Below the pieces are notes generated by a model, which worked only from the letters and a program-made list of their open reading frames with translations, had not been told where the DNA came from and did no database searches. The position numbers and the translations under genes are program-made. Source: Mytilus trossulus (Eukaryota; Mollusca; Bivalvia; Mytilida; Mytilidae). From it: a stretch of DNA of 64,000 nucleotides. The stretch is taken from NCBI RefSeq assembly GCF_036588685.1, contig NC_086378.1:50586686-50650685 (forward strand). The letters are read 5' to 3'. The first letter of the stretch is position 1. Every line of letters starts with the position of its first letter. Shown in pieces: positions 22,701 to 31,249 of the stretch.

Positions 22701-25016
22701 ACCAGGTCATTTCAGGTGATGACCTTGTACTGAATCTAGGATAATGACATAAAAATCACTTGTTTAAGTATCAGACCTCAATTTCCTTCCCAAAAATCAC
22801 TTCTTTAAGTATCATTCTTTTAATAACCCCCACTAATTTCAACACCCCCGAACAGTGATATTTTTATAGCGAACAGTAGAATTTTATTACATAATCTGAA
22901 AGATGAAACCTTGAACTTCACAAGAAAAATACTCCCACTGCTGTGAAAAATCTTTTAAGAAAGTATCAGTTCATTATGTAAAGCCATTATTATAGCATTT
23001 TTCCAACTGAAATAGAATTTAAAGCTAAATGATAGCATCAAAAGCATAAACCTTGCTACTTAAAAGAAGCAAAAAGTTCATATTTTTTACTAATTAAAAA
23101 ATATGATTTAAACCTATGTGTTTAAAATATTGAAAAAACTACAAAATCCCGATTTGTGACAAAACCTCGAATTTGCTACTCAAATAAGTGATTTAAAAAT
23201 CACTTATTTCAGTAAGTCCCCTGACTGTTAAAACAATAAAGTTTTTCTACTTCAAGGCATAGGATTTCCTTGGTCTTATTTTGGTTCCCTGTTTCGGTAT
23301 ATTTTGGGTTTATAAGCTCTTCAACTTCATAGTGATTTTGGATTTGCATAGTTTTAGATAAGAGTGTCACTGATGAGTCTTTTATAGACGAAACACGCGA
23401 CTGGCGCAGAAAAAATCTTGCCTTGAACTTTGATGTGATTTTGTTTTTTTTTATGACTGGAAAATGTAATTTTAAGAATTGAATGCAGATTTTTTGCATT
23501 TTATGGGCGTGTAAAAGCGTTGACCGTGCGCACATTTTTTGTATGAAGCGCTTCCACGCTTTATATAAAATGTGCTTCGGTCAACGCTTTTACACGCCGA
23601 TAAAGTACAAAAAATATGCATTCAATTCTTAAATCAATGTGCATATAAACATGATAAACATCATAAACTCACAAGATTCCACAGGTGCACACGTCTTTCT
23701 TGTTATGAAATTTTTTATCCAGGTGTAAAGTCTATTCTTTTCTTTCCTTTTCCTTGAATTCTGTCCACAACTGTCCTTCTCATCTAGAGGGGGACTGTCA
23801 TACTTGGTTCCTACTTCCTAAAGATAACACACATGAAAATCAATATTCAGCAGTTACAAAACTGTACACTAAATAATAATATATGTATGCAAGAGCAAAA
23901 CAAGAAATCTGTGTGAACTGATGCTTATTAGTGATACTCCGCTCCCGAACTTTGGCGCTAAATACGGAAAATTGAATAATAGATAGAAATAAAATTGTAT
24001 AATAATAACATCATGAAATAATGGGTGAGATATCACTGACAACATGACTGATGAAGATGCGTGTCAAAATTCTTTCAAATCTCCTTCCCAAGGGTATGAA
24101 GTTAAACTTGTAAATGTATTGAGTCTGCAATGAAATTCTTGTTCCATATTAAATCTAACTTGAAACTATGAGCATAACTCTATACCCCACCCCTTTTTCC
24201 CTCTCACTTGCCTAACCCTATAAGTCATGAGACTTACATCTGATATCGCAAGAAGTTCATCTTCCAATGATACAACCACCTAGGCTCTACAGTACAAAAG
24301 CTATGACATGAAGAACATGAAGAAGAAAAGCTTTAAAAATTATAAAGAAAAAAGTGGATGACATTTTACTATCATGAAGGTCAAGGGTCACATTGACCTA
24401 AATTTGGTACGTGATACATCATCTTCGTTTTGCTATCATGAAGATCAAAGTCAAGGTCATTGTGACATAATTTCATTCGTGACACATCCACCTCCCGTAT
24501 ATGATTCATCCACATACCAAGTTTGATAATCCTACAATGTAGGTACTAAGGTACAAAAGTTCTGCTCAGGACAATGAGCAGGACGGATGGACAGACAGAC
24601 AGACAGACAGAGGTGATTCCTATATACCCACACAAACTTCATTTGATGGGGTCTAAAAACGTCAAATAATGCCTTCAAGTTTTTACATGATGTAATTAAC
24701 AGTCTACAAACAAACATTTGGGACCATCTTATATTCTTACAGGGTATAAAAAATTGTCATGCATGTCCATCAGACAAACATATATTCCTAAAATTGAACA
24801 ACAGTAAAAACAGCAGTCTACATGTAGTCAAAATCTTTTTACTACCTGTATATATCCTACTATAGTACAAACCTGAACAATGTCAGTTTCTGTTTTCATT
24901 TCCAGATATATTTTTAAAATATATATCTCCAGGGGTGATGTCTTTGGTGTTTTTTTGATGACTTCCATCAATTTTTCTTCAAACAAGATAAATGGGGATG
25001 TAGGTGCCATGCTCAT
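4703..25016 (-). CDS. multi-exon host gene, unknown nuclear-type protein (span of assembled exons)
   Basis: I assembled six exons on the minus strand: 25016-24873, 23817-23673, 17625-17512, 16944-16819, 8195-8085 and 4769-4703. Each internal one has an AG acceptor and GT donor, and the codon phases agree at every junction (0, 1, 1, 1, 1), which is unlikely by chance. The joined product is about 235 residues. It starts MSMAPTSPFILFEEK, has a region around EKWTRFADANPSVVM, then a very acidic exon, then two lysine/arginine-rich exons with KRKR clusters that look like nuclear localisation signals. I see no signal peptide, membrane segment or domain I can name. The 3' end is not certain. An upstream acceptor directly before the ATG implies at least one more 5' exon. 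The introns consist almost entirely of transposons. The gene structure is well supported and the function is unknown. Confidence 0.75.
4885..5620 (-). mobile_element. pearl/HINE-like element B: four 168-bp repeats, microsatellite, hairpin
   Basis: Anchors at 4924, 5090, 5258 and 5426 give periods of 166-168 bp, then GACGGACGGACGGAC and the hairpin at 5585-5616. It is nearly identical to element A, including flanking sequence. The 150-residue minus-strand open frame over it is a translation of the repeat. Confidence 0.75.
5620..7655. repeat. segmental duplication, copy B, with 660-bp insertion
   Basis: The counterpart of copy A. Between about 6041 and 6702 it carries a GCTCACCTG-type element in place of about 48 bp of copy A. 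An X-type head starts near 7123. No genes. Confidence 0.75.
6041..6702 (+). mobile_element. GCTCACCTG-type element inserted in duplication copy B
   Basis: Absent from copy A. It ends with a (GAC)n tract and the hairpin AGCTCAG...GTGAGCT at 6670-6700. A short internal part (6190-6300) differs from relatives. Confidence 0.6.
7656..8084. other. element remnant with microsatellite end
   Basis: It contains TGGATGGATGGACAACAGAC and a small hairpin (GCAAGCCTTTCAGGC), similar to the ends of pearl-like elements. No gene. Confidence 0.4.
8085..8195 (-). CDS. host gene, fifth coding exon (basic)
   Basis: This exon is 111 bp, phase 1 to phase 1. The acceptor is CATCTTTTGCAG and the donor AAGAAAA|GTAAGAA. 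It encodes DLPTMETPISYPKRKR followed by IPRKIYTPSSSK and a lysine-rich end. The PKRKR cluster is a classical nuclear localisation type. An overlapping plus-strand open frame at 8160-8555 is a shadow. Confidence 0.72.
8430..10850 (+). mobile_element. GCTCACCTG-type element split by the 1,965-bp transposon
   Basis: It opens ACTAGAGGCTCCAAGGAGCC then TGTCGCTCACCTG at 8430, is interrupted at 8778-10742, and continues with GATAATAGCCAAAAGCATT to about 10850. Confidence 0.6.
8778..10742. mobile_element. 1,965-bp TIR transposon with 5-bp target duplication
   Basis: The ends are inverted copies over about 55 bp, beginning CACTGTGCTTAAACGGC. Within each arm is a nested palindrome, GGCTGTGGGTAACTTA and its inverse. 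ATAAT flanks both ends (8773-8777 and 10743-10747). It interrupts a GCTCACCTG-type element whose related copy near 2030 has no such insert. No long frame exists inside, so it is non-autonomous. Its CACTGTG terminus and 5-bp duplication match the Transib/RAG pattern and resemble the end of the 9-kb element. Confidence 0.88.
10851..11012 (+). repeat. terminal part of another pearl-like element
   Basis: GGACGGAAGGATGAACGGAC microsatellite followed by the hairpin TATACCCCG...GCGGGGGTA at about 10980-11003. Confidence 0.5.
11341..11580 (+). repeat. fragment with pogo-like terminus
   Basis: TACAGTCAAACCTGTGAAAA begins a block of repeated AACCGGACCCTG / TTCCGG phrases. It looks like the left terminus of a pogo-type element. 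I did not find the matching right end. Confidence 0.45.
11581..12200. other. AT-rich intronic sequence
   Basis: Nothing recognised. Confidence 0.5.
12205..12775. repeat. degenerate tandem repeat, about five units of 119-135 bp
   Basis: AGTCTTTGAGACTTTCAGG, itself carrying the palindrome AGTCTTTGAGACT, recurs near 12210, 12342, 12477, 12596 and 12725, each time followed by AAATTTACCAAAGTTGGAAT or a variant. The open frame at 12446-12655 is a translation of it. Confidence 0.8.
12823..16240 (+). mobile_element. X-type long pearl-like element, host of a nested insertion
   Basis: It begins AGCTTCGCCGAGCGGAGCAT with GATACGACCGCAG and ends with a (GAC)n tract and the hairpin at 16207-16238 (TTATACGA ... 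TCGTATAA). Internal repeats of about 300 bp carry AGCACCACTTTGGCCCC and TAGCTCGGAAACGG. Once the nested Y element is removed, the sequence across 13080/15174 continues as in the related copy at 7340-7440. Confidence 0.75.
13081..15174 (+). mobile_element. Y-type long pearl-like element nested in X
   Basis: It starts GGTGCTCCGCAGGGCGCAGC with TATACGACCGCAGAGG, has TTGCACAATATTGTGCAAT palindromes near 14000, a two-part repeat (CCAACTTGAAAACTGGGCC / GTAGACCATTTGAAAACTGG) at 14108-14640 and a 155-bp repeat at 14640-15060. It ends with (GAC)n and a hairpin at about 15132-15173. The poly-arginine open frame at 15006-15188 is the microsatellite. Confidence 0.78.
16241..16800 (+). mobile_element. pearl-like element with terminal hairpin
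   Basis: It ends in a hairpin at 16762-16791 (ATCCCCCCGC ... GCAGGGGGGAT). The body has repeated TTCGAAACC / CATGAATTTCATACC phrases. The frame at 16423-16806 is a shadow. Confidence 0.5.
16819..16944 (-). CDS. host gene, fourth coding exon (acidic)
   Basis: This exon is 126 bp, phase 1 to phase 1, with acceptor CCTTATTCAG and donor GAAGAGG|GTATAA. The peptide is strongly acidic (EKELEIDREED, then VEAEEDFEREQ and NINEEE-like ends) and is probably a disordered linker. Confidence 0.72.
17100..17300 (+). repeat. GCTCACCTG-type element fragment
   Basis: ACTAGAGGCTCAGGTGAGCA followed by CCAAGTTTGATTCAATTTAG phrases. Strongly shortened. Confidence 0.4.
17512..17625 (-). CDS. host gene, third coding exon
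   Basis: This exon is 114 bp. The acceptor ATATTTTCAG and donor GATTCAG|GTAAAT keep phase 1 on both sides. The peptide, FKEKWTRFADANPSVVMQ and onward, is the least low-complexity part of the protein and looks like part of a folded domain, with regularly spaced hydrophobics through VISRPRVIEQLQCIL. I could not match it to a family. Confidence 0.75.
18041..19507. mobile_element. pogo/Tigger-like non-autonomous element
   Basis: The left end CAGTGGAACCTGTCTTATCC and the right end, whose inverse is CAGTCGAACCTGCTTAATCC, form inverted termini. GTCGGAATA and GGACCAG phrases are repeated inside both ends. TA follows the right end; the left flank is TG, presumably a mutated TA. CAGT..AACC..ATCCG ends are typical of pogo/Tigger. 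No transposase frame is visible. A smaller inverted pair (CAGGAAACATAGAGCGCATG and inverse) is nested at 18822-18939. Confidence 0.7.
18822..18939. repeat. small inverted-repeat element inside the pogo-like element
   Basis: Arms of about 29 bp (CAGGAAACATAGAGCGCATG then CGTCGACAA, and their inverse) enclose about 60 bp. No target duplication is obvious. Confidence 0.6.
19690..20090 (+). mobile_element. pearl-like element with hairpin end
   Basis: Body phrases AAAGTCCCATAACTTTGAAC and AATCTGTAACATCAATTAAT, with the hairpin at 20054-20083 (TATGTCCCG ... CGGGACATA). Related repeats of AACTTAATCTGTAACT continue to 20540. Confidence 0.6.
20553..22079 (+). mobile_element. X-type element interrupted by a pearl element
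   Basis: The head AAGAGCTACGCCAAGCGCAG with GATACGACCGCAGTGG starts at 20553. The body stops at about 20845 and resumes at 21939 with AACAAAACCAAAATAAGATG, exactly as expected if 20846-21938 is an insertion. It ends where the ribozyme repeat begins. Confidence 0.68.
20846..21938 (+). mobile_element. complete pearl-like element nested in X, about 150-bp core repeats
   Basis: It starts CTAGAAAATGTGTCTGTAAG and holds about six core units anchored on GCATAAAATGTAGGTCAT. It then has the microsatellite GGACGTACATACGTATGTAC (a palindrome) and the hairpin at 21906-21935 (TATGCCCC ... GGGGCATA). Confidence 0.75.
22244..22287 (+). ncRNA. hammerhead ribozyme, intact core
   Basis: Stem I pairs GCGTCA with TGGCGC. 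The conserved CTGATGA follows, then stem II GTC-TTTTATA-GAC, then GAAA, then a two-base-pair stem III (AC/GT around GCGC) and the cleavage triplet GTC just before TGGCGC. All core residues expected of a type I hammerhead with a minimal stem III are present, so it should self-cleave after position 22281. Confidence 0.85.
22462..23226. mobile_element. 765-bp TIR element with 8-bp duplication, inside the ribozyme repeat
   Basis: The ends are AGTCAGGGGACTTACT and its inverse AGTAAGTCCCCTGACT, extending with CAAGTGATTT/AAATCACTTATTT-like arms. GTTAAAAC flanks both sides (22454-22461 and 23227-23234). The 8-bp duplication suggests hAT. Motifs like AAGTGATT recur through the interior. No transposase. 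Confidence 0.85.
23364..23407 (+). ncRNA. hammerhead ribozyme, probably inactive copy
   Basis: Same architecture as 22244-22287, with GTGTCA/TGGCGC stem I, CTGATGA and GAAA. The triplet reads GAC instead of GTC. That breaks the only A-U pair closing stem III and the NUH cleavage rule, so cleavage is not expected. Confidence 0.8.
23466..23642. repeat. large palindrome / foldback element
   Basis: Arms of roughly 75 bp, with outer AAGAATTGAATGCA and inner GGCGTGTAAAAGCGTTGACC, are repeated inverted on the right. The centre is about 30 bp around GAAGCGCTTCCACGC. It truncates the ribozyme repeat at its left edge and lies 31 bp from a host exon. Confidence 0.75.
23673..23817 (-). CDS. host gene, second coding exon
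   Basis: This exon is 145 bp. The acceptor TATCTTTAG opens in phase 0 and the donor is CTT|GTGAGT, leaving phase 1. The peptide begins EVGTKYDSPPLDEK, then has a basic stretch NSRKRKEKNR, and ends KTCAPVES. The basic stretch resembles a nuclear localisation signal. The exon lies about 30 bp from the palindromic element at 23466-23642. Confidence 0.68.
24340..24660 (+). mobile_element. pearl-like element end with (GACA)n tract
   Basis: GGTCAAGGGTCACATTGACC core phrases, then GGACAGACAGACAGACAGAC and a weak terminal hairpin (TATACCCACA...TGGGGTCTA) near 24624-24655. Confidence 0.5.
24873..25016 (-). CDS. host gene, first recognised coding exon
   Basis: This exon is 144 bp, 48 codons from ATG, and ends in phase 0 at GTTCAG|GTTTGT. 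A poly-T tract plus ATAG lies 3 bp before the ATG, so a 5' UTR exon, or coding sequence further upstream, must exist. The peptide contains FEEKLMEVIKKTPKTS and a run of alternating hydrophobic residues. The second ATG, two codons on, sits in a better initiation context (AGCATGG). The antisense open frames here are shadows. Confidence 0.7.
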
Positions 25017-25228
25017 AAACTATAAAAAAAATAAACACAGATTTGTTACAACAATATCATCTTTTGAGGAGAAACACGTCACATTTCAGCAATGCGTATT
25101 GCACACATATTTGTGTCAGGATGTTAATGCTACAGATACATGTACACTACAACGATGTTATGATCGAAGTATCCAGACTTTCCCCTATGGTTCCACAGCT
25201 ACCTTATAACCAGTCCTATACATCGTAA

Positions 25229-25585
25229 AGAATAAAAAAAAATATTAATATTGTGGAGAAGACATCAATGTTTGTATTGATTTTCCTGTTTATAACAAAA
25301 TCTTGAAAAAATCTTGAATTATTATTATTACAATACAGTCACTGACAGTGTTGCAGTGATAGAAATTTGATTTTATATTTACTAGTAAGGCCAAACAAAA
25401 TAATATGTGTGGTTCCGGTTACCCGACCGACCCTAATTTATACTCCTGACCCTAACACTTGTTTTCCCAATCTTCAAAAAATCAAATGTTAAAACTAGGG
25501 ACCGATCCTAATTTCATTTCCATTGTCACCCAAGTCTCGTGAAAAGATGGATCTGATTAGACACAGGTTGTGACACATGAACAAA
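25229..25585. other. sequence upstream of the host gene and LINE
   Basis: AT-rich. It may contain the 5' UTR exon implied by the acceptor before 25016, but I could not place it. Confidence 0.3.
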
Positions 25586-25589
25586 TAAT

Positions 25590-27118
25590 ATTACAGATTA
25601 AATATTTTTGTTGATGACATAGATTCCTATTTCAACCCTGTTTTGTCTGATCCAGTTAATTTAAATCAGAATAACTTTAGTCATCTTCTTTATGCAGATG
25701 ATTTAATCTTAATTTCAGAAACACCTAATGGCTTGCAACACTGTGTGGATGCCTTACAATCTTTTTGTATTGATTGGGGCCTAAATGTGAACACCAAGAA
25801 AACCCAAATTATGGTTTTATCAAATAGTAAAAATAGATCTTTATTAGATAAACATTATTTTTATTTTGGTCCCCAACCATTAGAATCTGCTACAGAATAT
25901 AAATACTTAGGTATAGTCTTCAACAATAGAGGTAAACTTAATATAGCAGCCGAAAATCTTGCTGATAAAGCACGTAAGGCATATTTCGCCTTGAAATCAA
26001 AATTACCATATTCTAATTGTATTGCAGTGGAAAAATGGGTAAGACTTTTCAACTCATTTATTTCACCAATTATGACTTATGGATCTGAAATTTGGATCTC
26101 AGATTTTAATATAAATCTTGACACTGCTGATAAACTGCCATTTGAAAAGGTTCAGAATAAGATAAGTGAAAAATATTCTTGGTGTTCATGGTAAGGCTTC
26201 CAATTTAGCTTTACGTACAGAACTTGAGCTATATCCAGTGTGTTTTATATCATATAAACTAATGTTTAAATACTATGCTAGATTAACTGACATTGAAGTT
26301 GGAAACAACCCAAAATTTGATTTATTAAAATCTGCATTCATTGAAGATAAAAAATTGTATACACAGAAGAGCTCTTGCTGGGTACAATCATTACATAAAC
26401 TAAAAAAGTTAATCAACTTTGATTCACTTCAAATATCACATAATGTGTTTGAGGACTCACTAAAAAACTTTTATAAATGCAAGATTTTGGGTCAACTTGA
26501 GCATATCAAATCTAATAACACAGGTAAACTAAGATTTTATAGTAAAATGTGCTCATCTTTTGACTTAAAAGCTTACTTAAGATTTGATATTAAGAAATAT
26601 GATAGATCACTGCTTACAAAAATTAGAATAAGTGCACATTCACTTGCAATTGAAACTGGGAGGTATAGCAAACCAAAAATTTTAGCAAGTGAAAGATACT
26701 GCAAACTTTGTAAAGATAAAGTGGAAGATGAAGTTCATTTTCTTTTATATTGTCCTCTATATAAAGACCTTCGAGACAAGTTTGATATTTTCAAAAACCT
26801 TAATAATGATGATGATATTAAATCAACGATTTATTTACTTAACCCAGTAAATCTGGTTGACACCAGACAAATATGTAATTATTTAAGTCAAGCTTTTGAA
26901 CTTCGTAATAAAAATCTAATGTCAGTTGGTCTACCATAAGTATAATACTGTGTAATAGTAAATACTGTGATATTATATATATAATTGGTACTTGAAATGC
27001 TTTCTTTATGTTATATTTGCATAAATTGTCATGTTTAATGTGTTTGTATCTTGGAATACGCATTGTATCATATGTGCTTTGTCCAATAAAATATTTGAAT
27101 TTGAAAAAAAAAAAAAAA
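25590..27118 (+). mobile_element. 5'-truncated LINE (non-LTR retrotransposon)
   Basis: The insert begins inside the reverse-transcriptase domain and ends in AATAAA (about 27087) plus a run of about 15 A, as expected from incomplete target-primed reverse transcription. The clade is not certain: the C-terminal CX2C...HX4C region resembles I/jockey-type LINEs. Confidence 0.8.
25592..26939 (+). pseudogene. LINE reverse transcriptase, C-terminal half, frameshifted
   Basis: The frame enters at YRLNIFVDDIDSYF and carries the polymerase motif LLYADDLILIS (the YADD catalytic aspartates). It continues through the thumb (VNTKKTQIMVLS, YKYLGIVF) to about 26165. There a one-base shift moves the reading to the next frame, which runs to the stop at 26939. 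That second part includes the CKLCKDKVEDEVHFLLYC finger-like motif typical of LINE ORF2 ends. Endonuclease and fingers/palm N-terminal parts are absent. Not functional. Confidence 0.88.
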
Positions 27119-27918
27119 ATATTAACGTAAACACAACATGATAGGAAATATGTCGGCAATCTTGACGCTCATAATCAGCATTGGACTGACGGACCACATT
27201 CTATAAATACTCCGACATGTTTATTGACAATTTCAAGGAAGAATTTTAATCTATTGATAGCAATATTTGTGGGGTAGCATGCAGTTTTTCGCTTCAAGGC
27301 AGCTGATGCACACTGTTAGTGTGACCTTGGCTTCTCATTTACATAAAGCATCAAATGATCATGTTTATACGTGTACATGACCTACTTTCATTTCCGATTT
27401 ATTAATAGAAAATCAACATTCGTTTATCTAAGATACATACATGTAGCAATTCAAATAAGTACTTTACTATACCTTTCTATATAGATATATCCATATTTTA
27501 ATCAAGAATAGAAATGTTTTTTTCATGGAATGAACCATGTGCTTTTGTTTATTTACAATGTGGTTTTGGCGGGAAATATTATGTATGCTTTGTATATCCC
27601 TCCTTAAAATAGGAGCACCTTCATGAAACATTCAGCATACTTCATCTTCATAGATTACTGTTAGTAATTCCCTTCCTAGAAAATATGGGAAACCACCTGT
27701 CACATAATTTGAACATTTTATAAACAGGATAATCCCATGTTTCCTTCAATATTTCACAAATGTTTCAAGGGTATAGATTTATTTTGAAAATATGAGTATG
27801 GTTTTAGTAAAAAAACATTTTGCCATAAGAATGACTTTATTTAAGGTGCAAAACTGGTCATTCATTCATCATACATATTATATAGAAACATATAACCACT
27901 GCACTAACAAATCTAAAG

Positions 27919-27953
<35 letters not shown>

Positions 27954-28161
27954 TTTCCTACCTACCCTAATTCTTATTTTGATGTAACCAGAACCACACA
28001 TATAATTTTGTTTGGCCTAAATAGGGCTACTAAAAATAATATTTCAGTAGCTAAGTTTTTGTTTTACTTAAAGTCGTATAAAGCACCGCAAAGCAACCCT
28101 CTAGAAATTGGGGCTGCTAATGGTCTCCAGATCCTTTAAGCAAAAATATTTTTTTGTTTTC
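27119..28161. other. AT-rich intergenic sequence with a 32-bp poly-A tract
   Basis: A run of 32 A at 27919-27950 is the only notable feature. The frame across it (27792-28139) is chance. Confidence 0.5.
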
Positions 28162-28963
28162 CCAGAAAAATATGGTTAATTGCCACAGGCAATTGTCCCT
28201 AGGATTTTTTCCCTATCAGAACTTATATAAGGCCAAAGAAAAATGAAAGTTGGTTTCCCCTAACATGGACAAAAAATTTAGACCCGGCAGGCAGGGATTT
28301 TATTTTATTTTTTTTATTCATGATTTGAAATTTTTTGTAATATTTTATCTTTTATTTTTTTTCTGAAGATGCAAATTAAAAATATGGATTAGGTTTTGTT
28401 ATACCCTTTAATGTTAACTTTAAAACTACAAATTTATTTGACATTACCACCATCGTTTTGATTTAAACACATTAAATACCACCATAACATCTAAAATAGA
28501 CCAAGCAGATTAACTTTATTTTTTATTTTTTTCAAATCGCAAAAAAAAAAGAAATGACCAGGCACCTTAAAAATGACCCGGCCGGGTTAGGGGAAACCAA
28601 CAATTTTTTTTCTTCGGCCTAACAAGTAGTATATTTTTACTAATAGATCGTTTGCTGAAAAAGTAATCACAGAGTCAAATCCGGTTCTAATCTGGTACCT
28701 AAAGGGGCAAAAGAGATCCCTGTCCATCTTGACAAGGGTAAGAATGTACGTCATACGCAGGGTGTCGGAGGATTTAAAATCGCCGCCAATGCATGCACTT
28801 AAAGGTAAGTTTTTGTCCATTATTCATATTCTCCTTAGAATTATGTAAAAATATATAGTTCAACAAAGACTTCATTACTTTCAAAATCCCAAAACTCGCA
28901 GGATAGAGGCTACATTTTTACTAGATATGAGCTAATTTTCATAAGACTTAATTTCACTTCATA
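28162..28963 (+). repeat. first copy of a tandem duplication (filled)
   Basis: After removing the MITE and adding 36052-36098 beyond the LINE, this segment matches 36100-36567. Shared phrases include GGTTAATTGCCACAGGCAAT, TGACAAGGGTAAGAATGTAC and ACTCGCAGGATAGAGGC. Confidence 0.85.
28231..28619. mobile_element. 389-bp PIF/Harbinger-like MITE with TAA target duplication
   Basis: Its ends are inverted copies: GGCCAAAGAAAAATGAAAGT on the left and the complement of ATTTTTTTTCTTCGGCC on the right, extending through GTTGGTTTCCCCTAAC. TAA flanks both ends. The neighbouring duplicate at 36164-36172 reads ATATAACAAG without the insert, a natural empty site. A 3-bp TWA duplication is characteristic of PIF/Harbinger. 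No coding capacity. Confidence 0.9.
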
Positions 28964-29489
28964 ATAAGACATAAGACATAAGACAGAAAGCTTTAATTAG
29001 CTTTAATTAGAGTCGGTATAAGCAAGCAATTACAAACATAAGCTCTGAAGAGCTTTTAAAACCGACATAACAACAAATAAAACAAAACATACATATCGAG
29101 TCATGCACACAACATTAAACATATAAGCAAGAGTTCAATCAGTATATAAACATGCAGCACAAAAGTTCTTTAAGCATCTTACAAGTTTAACACATACTGG
29201 TACATGCAATTATGAGATAAAAACACAAAAGCACAAATGAAATGGTTTGCACATAAAAAGCATAAAAGCACATTAAGTTTCTAAAATTAACACAAAAGCA
29301 GCAGAAGCACTATAAACACTGAACACTTTTAATTTGCAAAACAGTCATTTGCAAATCCGCCGCCGCCTCAAACAAGAGCTACAATATCATGTATATAACC
29401 AAAATGTGCAGAATTACATGGGATTCAATAATTTCATTGGTTTTCTACAGTTACTTTCATATTTATTTTGCAATTTGAATTATAAAAAC

Positions 29490-29553
29490 ATGGGATTTTC
29501 AATATCCCATGGGACAGGGCAAAATCCCATGGGATTTACCATTATCCCATGGG
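29490..29553. repeat. short CCCATGGG palindrome array at the left end
   Basis: Four units, including three perfect TCCCATGGGA palindromes, mirror the inner part of the array at 33760-33836. The left arm therefore has far fewer copies than the right. Confidence 0.8.
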
Positions 29554-29906
29554 ATCTATAATAACATTCCATTATTCACAAGAATTTGCAATATATTATA
29601 CAAAATGCAGACAACAGAAACAATATTTCTTTAAGCTTTTGAAGTTCAGACAGATTTCAATTTGTGTTTTATTTCAATGAAAAAATACCTTGAACATATT
29701 GGAAATTATAACATTGATACAAACAAAACATGTATGTTTTATCCTCTTTTTTTTGTGTTGTTGGCTTGCTGTCTCATTTTAATATACATTTAAACATACA
29801 TCAATAATCTTCTTCTTTATTAAAAGTAAAAATGGGATATTTTTGATTTTGATATCCCAAAACATTATAGTTCTATCACATAACTTATTACCAAGTTCAA
29901 AAACAC

Positions 29907-31106
29907 CAGGCGTCCGTCGTCTGTAAACTTTTACAAAAATCTTCTCCTCTGAAACTACTTGGCCAAATTCTACCAAACTTGGCCACAATCATCCTTGGGG
30001 TATCTAGTTTAAAAAATGTGTGGCGTGACCTGTCAAACCAACCAAGATGGCCGCCATGGCTAAAAATAGAACATAGGGGTAAAATGCAGTTTTTGGCTTA
30101 TAACTCAAAAACCAAAGCATTTAGAGCAAATCTGACATGGGGGTAAAATTGTTGATCAGGTCAAGATCTATCTGCCCTGAAATTTTCAGACGAATCGGAC
30201 AACCTGTTGATGGGTTGCTGCCTGTGAAATGGTTATTTTAAGGAAATTTTGCAGTTTTTGGTTATTATCTTGAATACTATTATAGATAGAGATAAACTGT
30301 AAAAGCAATAATGTTCAGCAAAGTAAGACCTACAAATAAGTCAACATGATCAAAATTGTCAGTCGACCCCTTAAGGAGTTATTGCCCTTTATAGTCAATT
30401 TTTAACAACTTTTCATAATTTTTTGTAACTTTTTTAAAAATCTTTTTCTCTGAAACTACTTTGCCAAATTTAACCAAACTTGGCCACAATTATCATTGTG
30501 GTTTGTAGTTTAAAAAATGTGTCCGATGACTCAGCCTACCAAACAAAATGGCCGACATGGCTAAAATTAGAACATAGTGGTAAAATGCAGATTTTGCTTT
30601 ATATCTTTGAAACTAAGACATTTAGGGCAAATCTTTCAAGATTTAAATGTCCATCAGAATAAGATATATCCCCTCACAAATTTTCAGTTGAATTGGACAA
30701 CCTGTTGTTGGGTTGCTGCCCTAAAATTGGTGATTTTAAGGTAATTTTGCAGTTTTTGGTTATTATCTTGAATACTATTATAGATAGAGATAAACTGTAG
30801 ACAGCAATAATGTTCAGCAAAGTAAGATCTACAAATAAGTCAGCATGATCAAATTGTTAGAGGACCCCTTAAGGAGTTATTGCCCTTTATAGTCAATATT
30901 GAACAACTTTTCGTCATTTTTGTAACTTGTATAAAAATCATTTCTAAAACTACTTGGCCAAATTTAACCAAACTTGGCCACAATCATAATACTAGGGTAT
31001 CTATTTAAAAAAAAAAGTGTCTAATGACCCCGCCTACCAACGAAGATGGCTGACATCAGTAAACACATTAACAGGTGAGCGACACAGGCTCTTGAGAGCC
31101 TCTAGT
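29907..31106 (-). mobile_element. pearl/HINE-like element (GCTCACCTG type), minus orientation
   Basis: Read on minus, it opens with ACTAGAGGCTCTCAAGAGCC and TGTCGCTCACCTG, and ends in GACGACGGACGCC. The interior has three roughly 520-bp degenerate repeats built on CTTGGCCACAATCAT and AGGAGTTATTGCCC phrases. The terminal hairpin seen in other copies (2445-2475) is missing here. It is nested in the 4.7-kb element. Confidence 0.6.
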
Positions 31107-31249
31107 TTTTTTTAACTGGATGTGATTGTCATAGCATGGTCACATGAATGGTTTGACTTGTCCAGTCCAGGCCACTTATCAGTTGTTTGTGCTCAATTTG
31201 AGTGTATTTATTTAGATTATCAATCCTTCTGCTTTCAAGCACTTTCCAA

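Larger units (their letters stand above)
22080..23455 (+). repeat. hammerhead-ribozyme tandem repeat (two units, second split)
   Basis: A unit of about 352 bp starts at TGCTGTTATA (22080) and recurs at 22432. The second unit is interrupted by the 765-bp element at 22462-23226 and resumes at 23235. Each unit has GGCATAGGATTTCCTTGGTC, a hammerhead core and CTTGAACTTTGATGTGATTT. Tandem hammerhead units of this size are known from metazoan retrozymes and from Penelope-like element ends. I see no GIY-YIG or Penelope reverse transcriptase near it. Confidence 0.75.

Noticed and set aside
24880-25209. 109-residue plus-strand frame
   Set aside because: It is antisense to the first coding exon of the host gene, which has splice sites and consistent phase.
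29334-29561. 75-residue frame nearly identical to one at 33757-33987
   Set aside because: The identity comes from the inverted terminal repeat of the 4.7-kb element, not from a duplicated gene.
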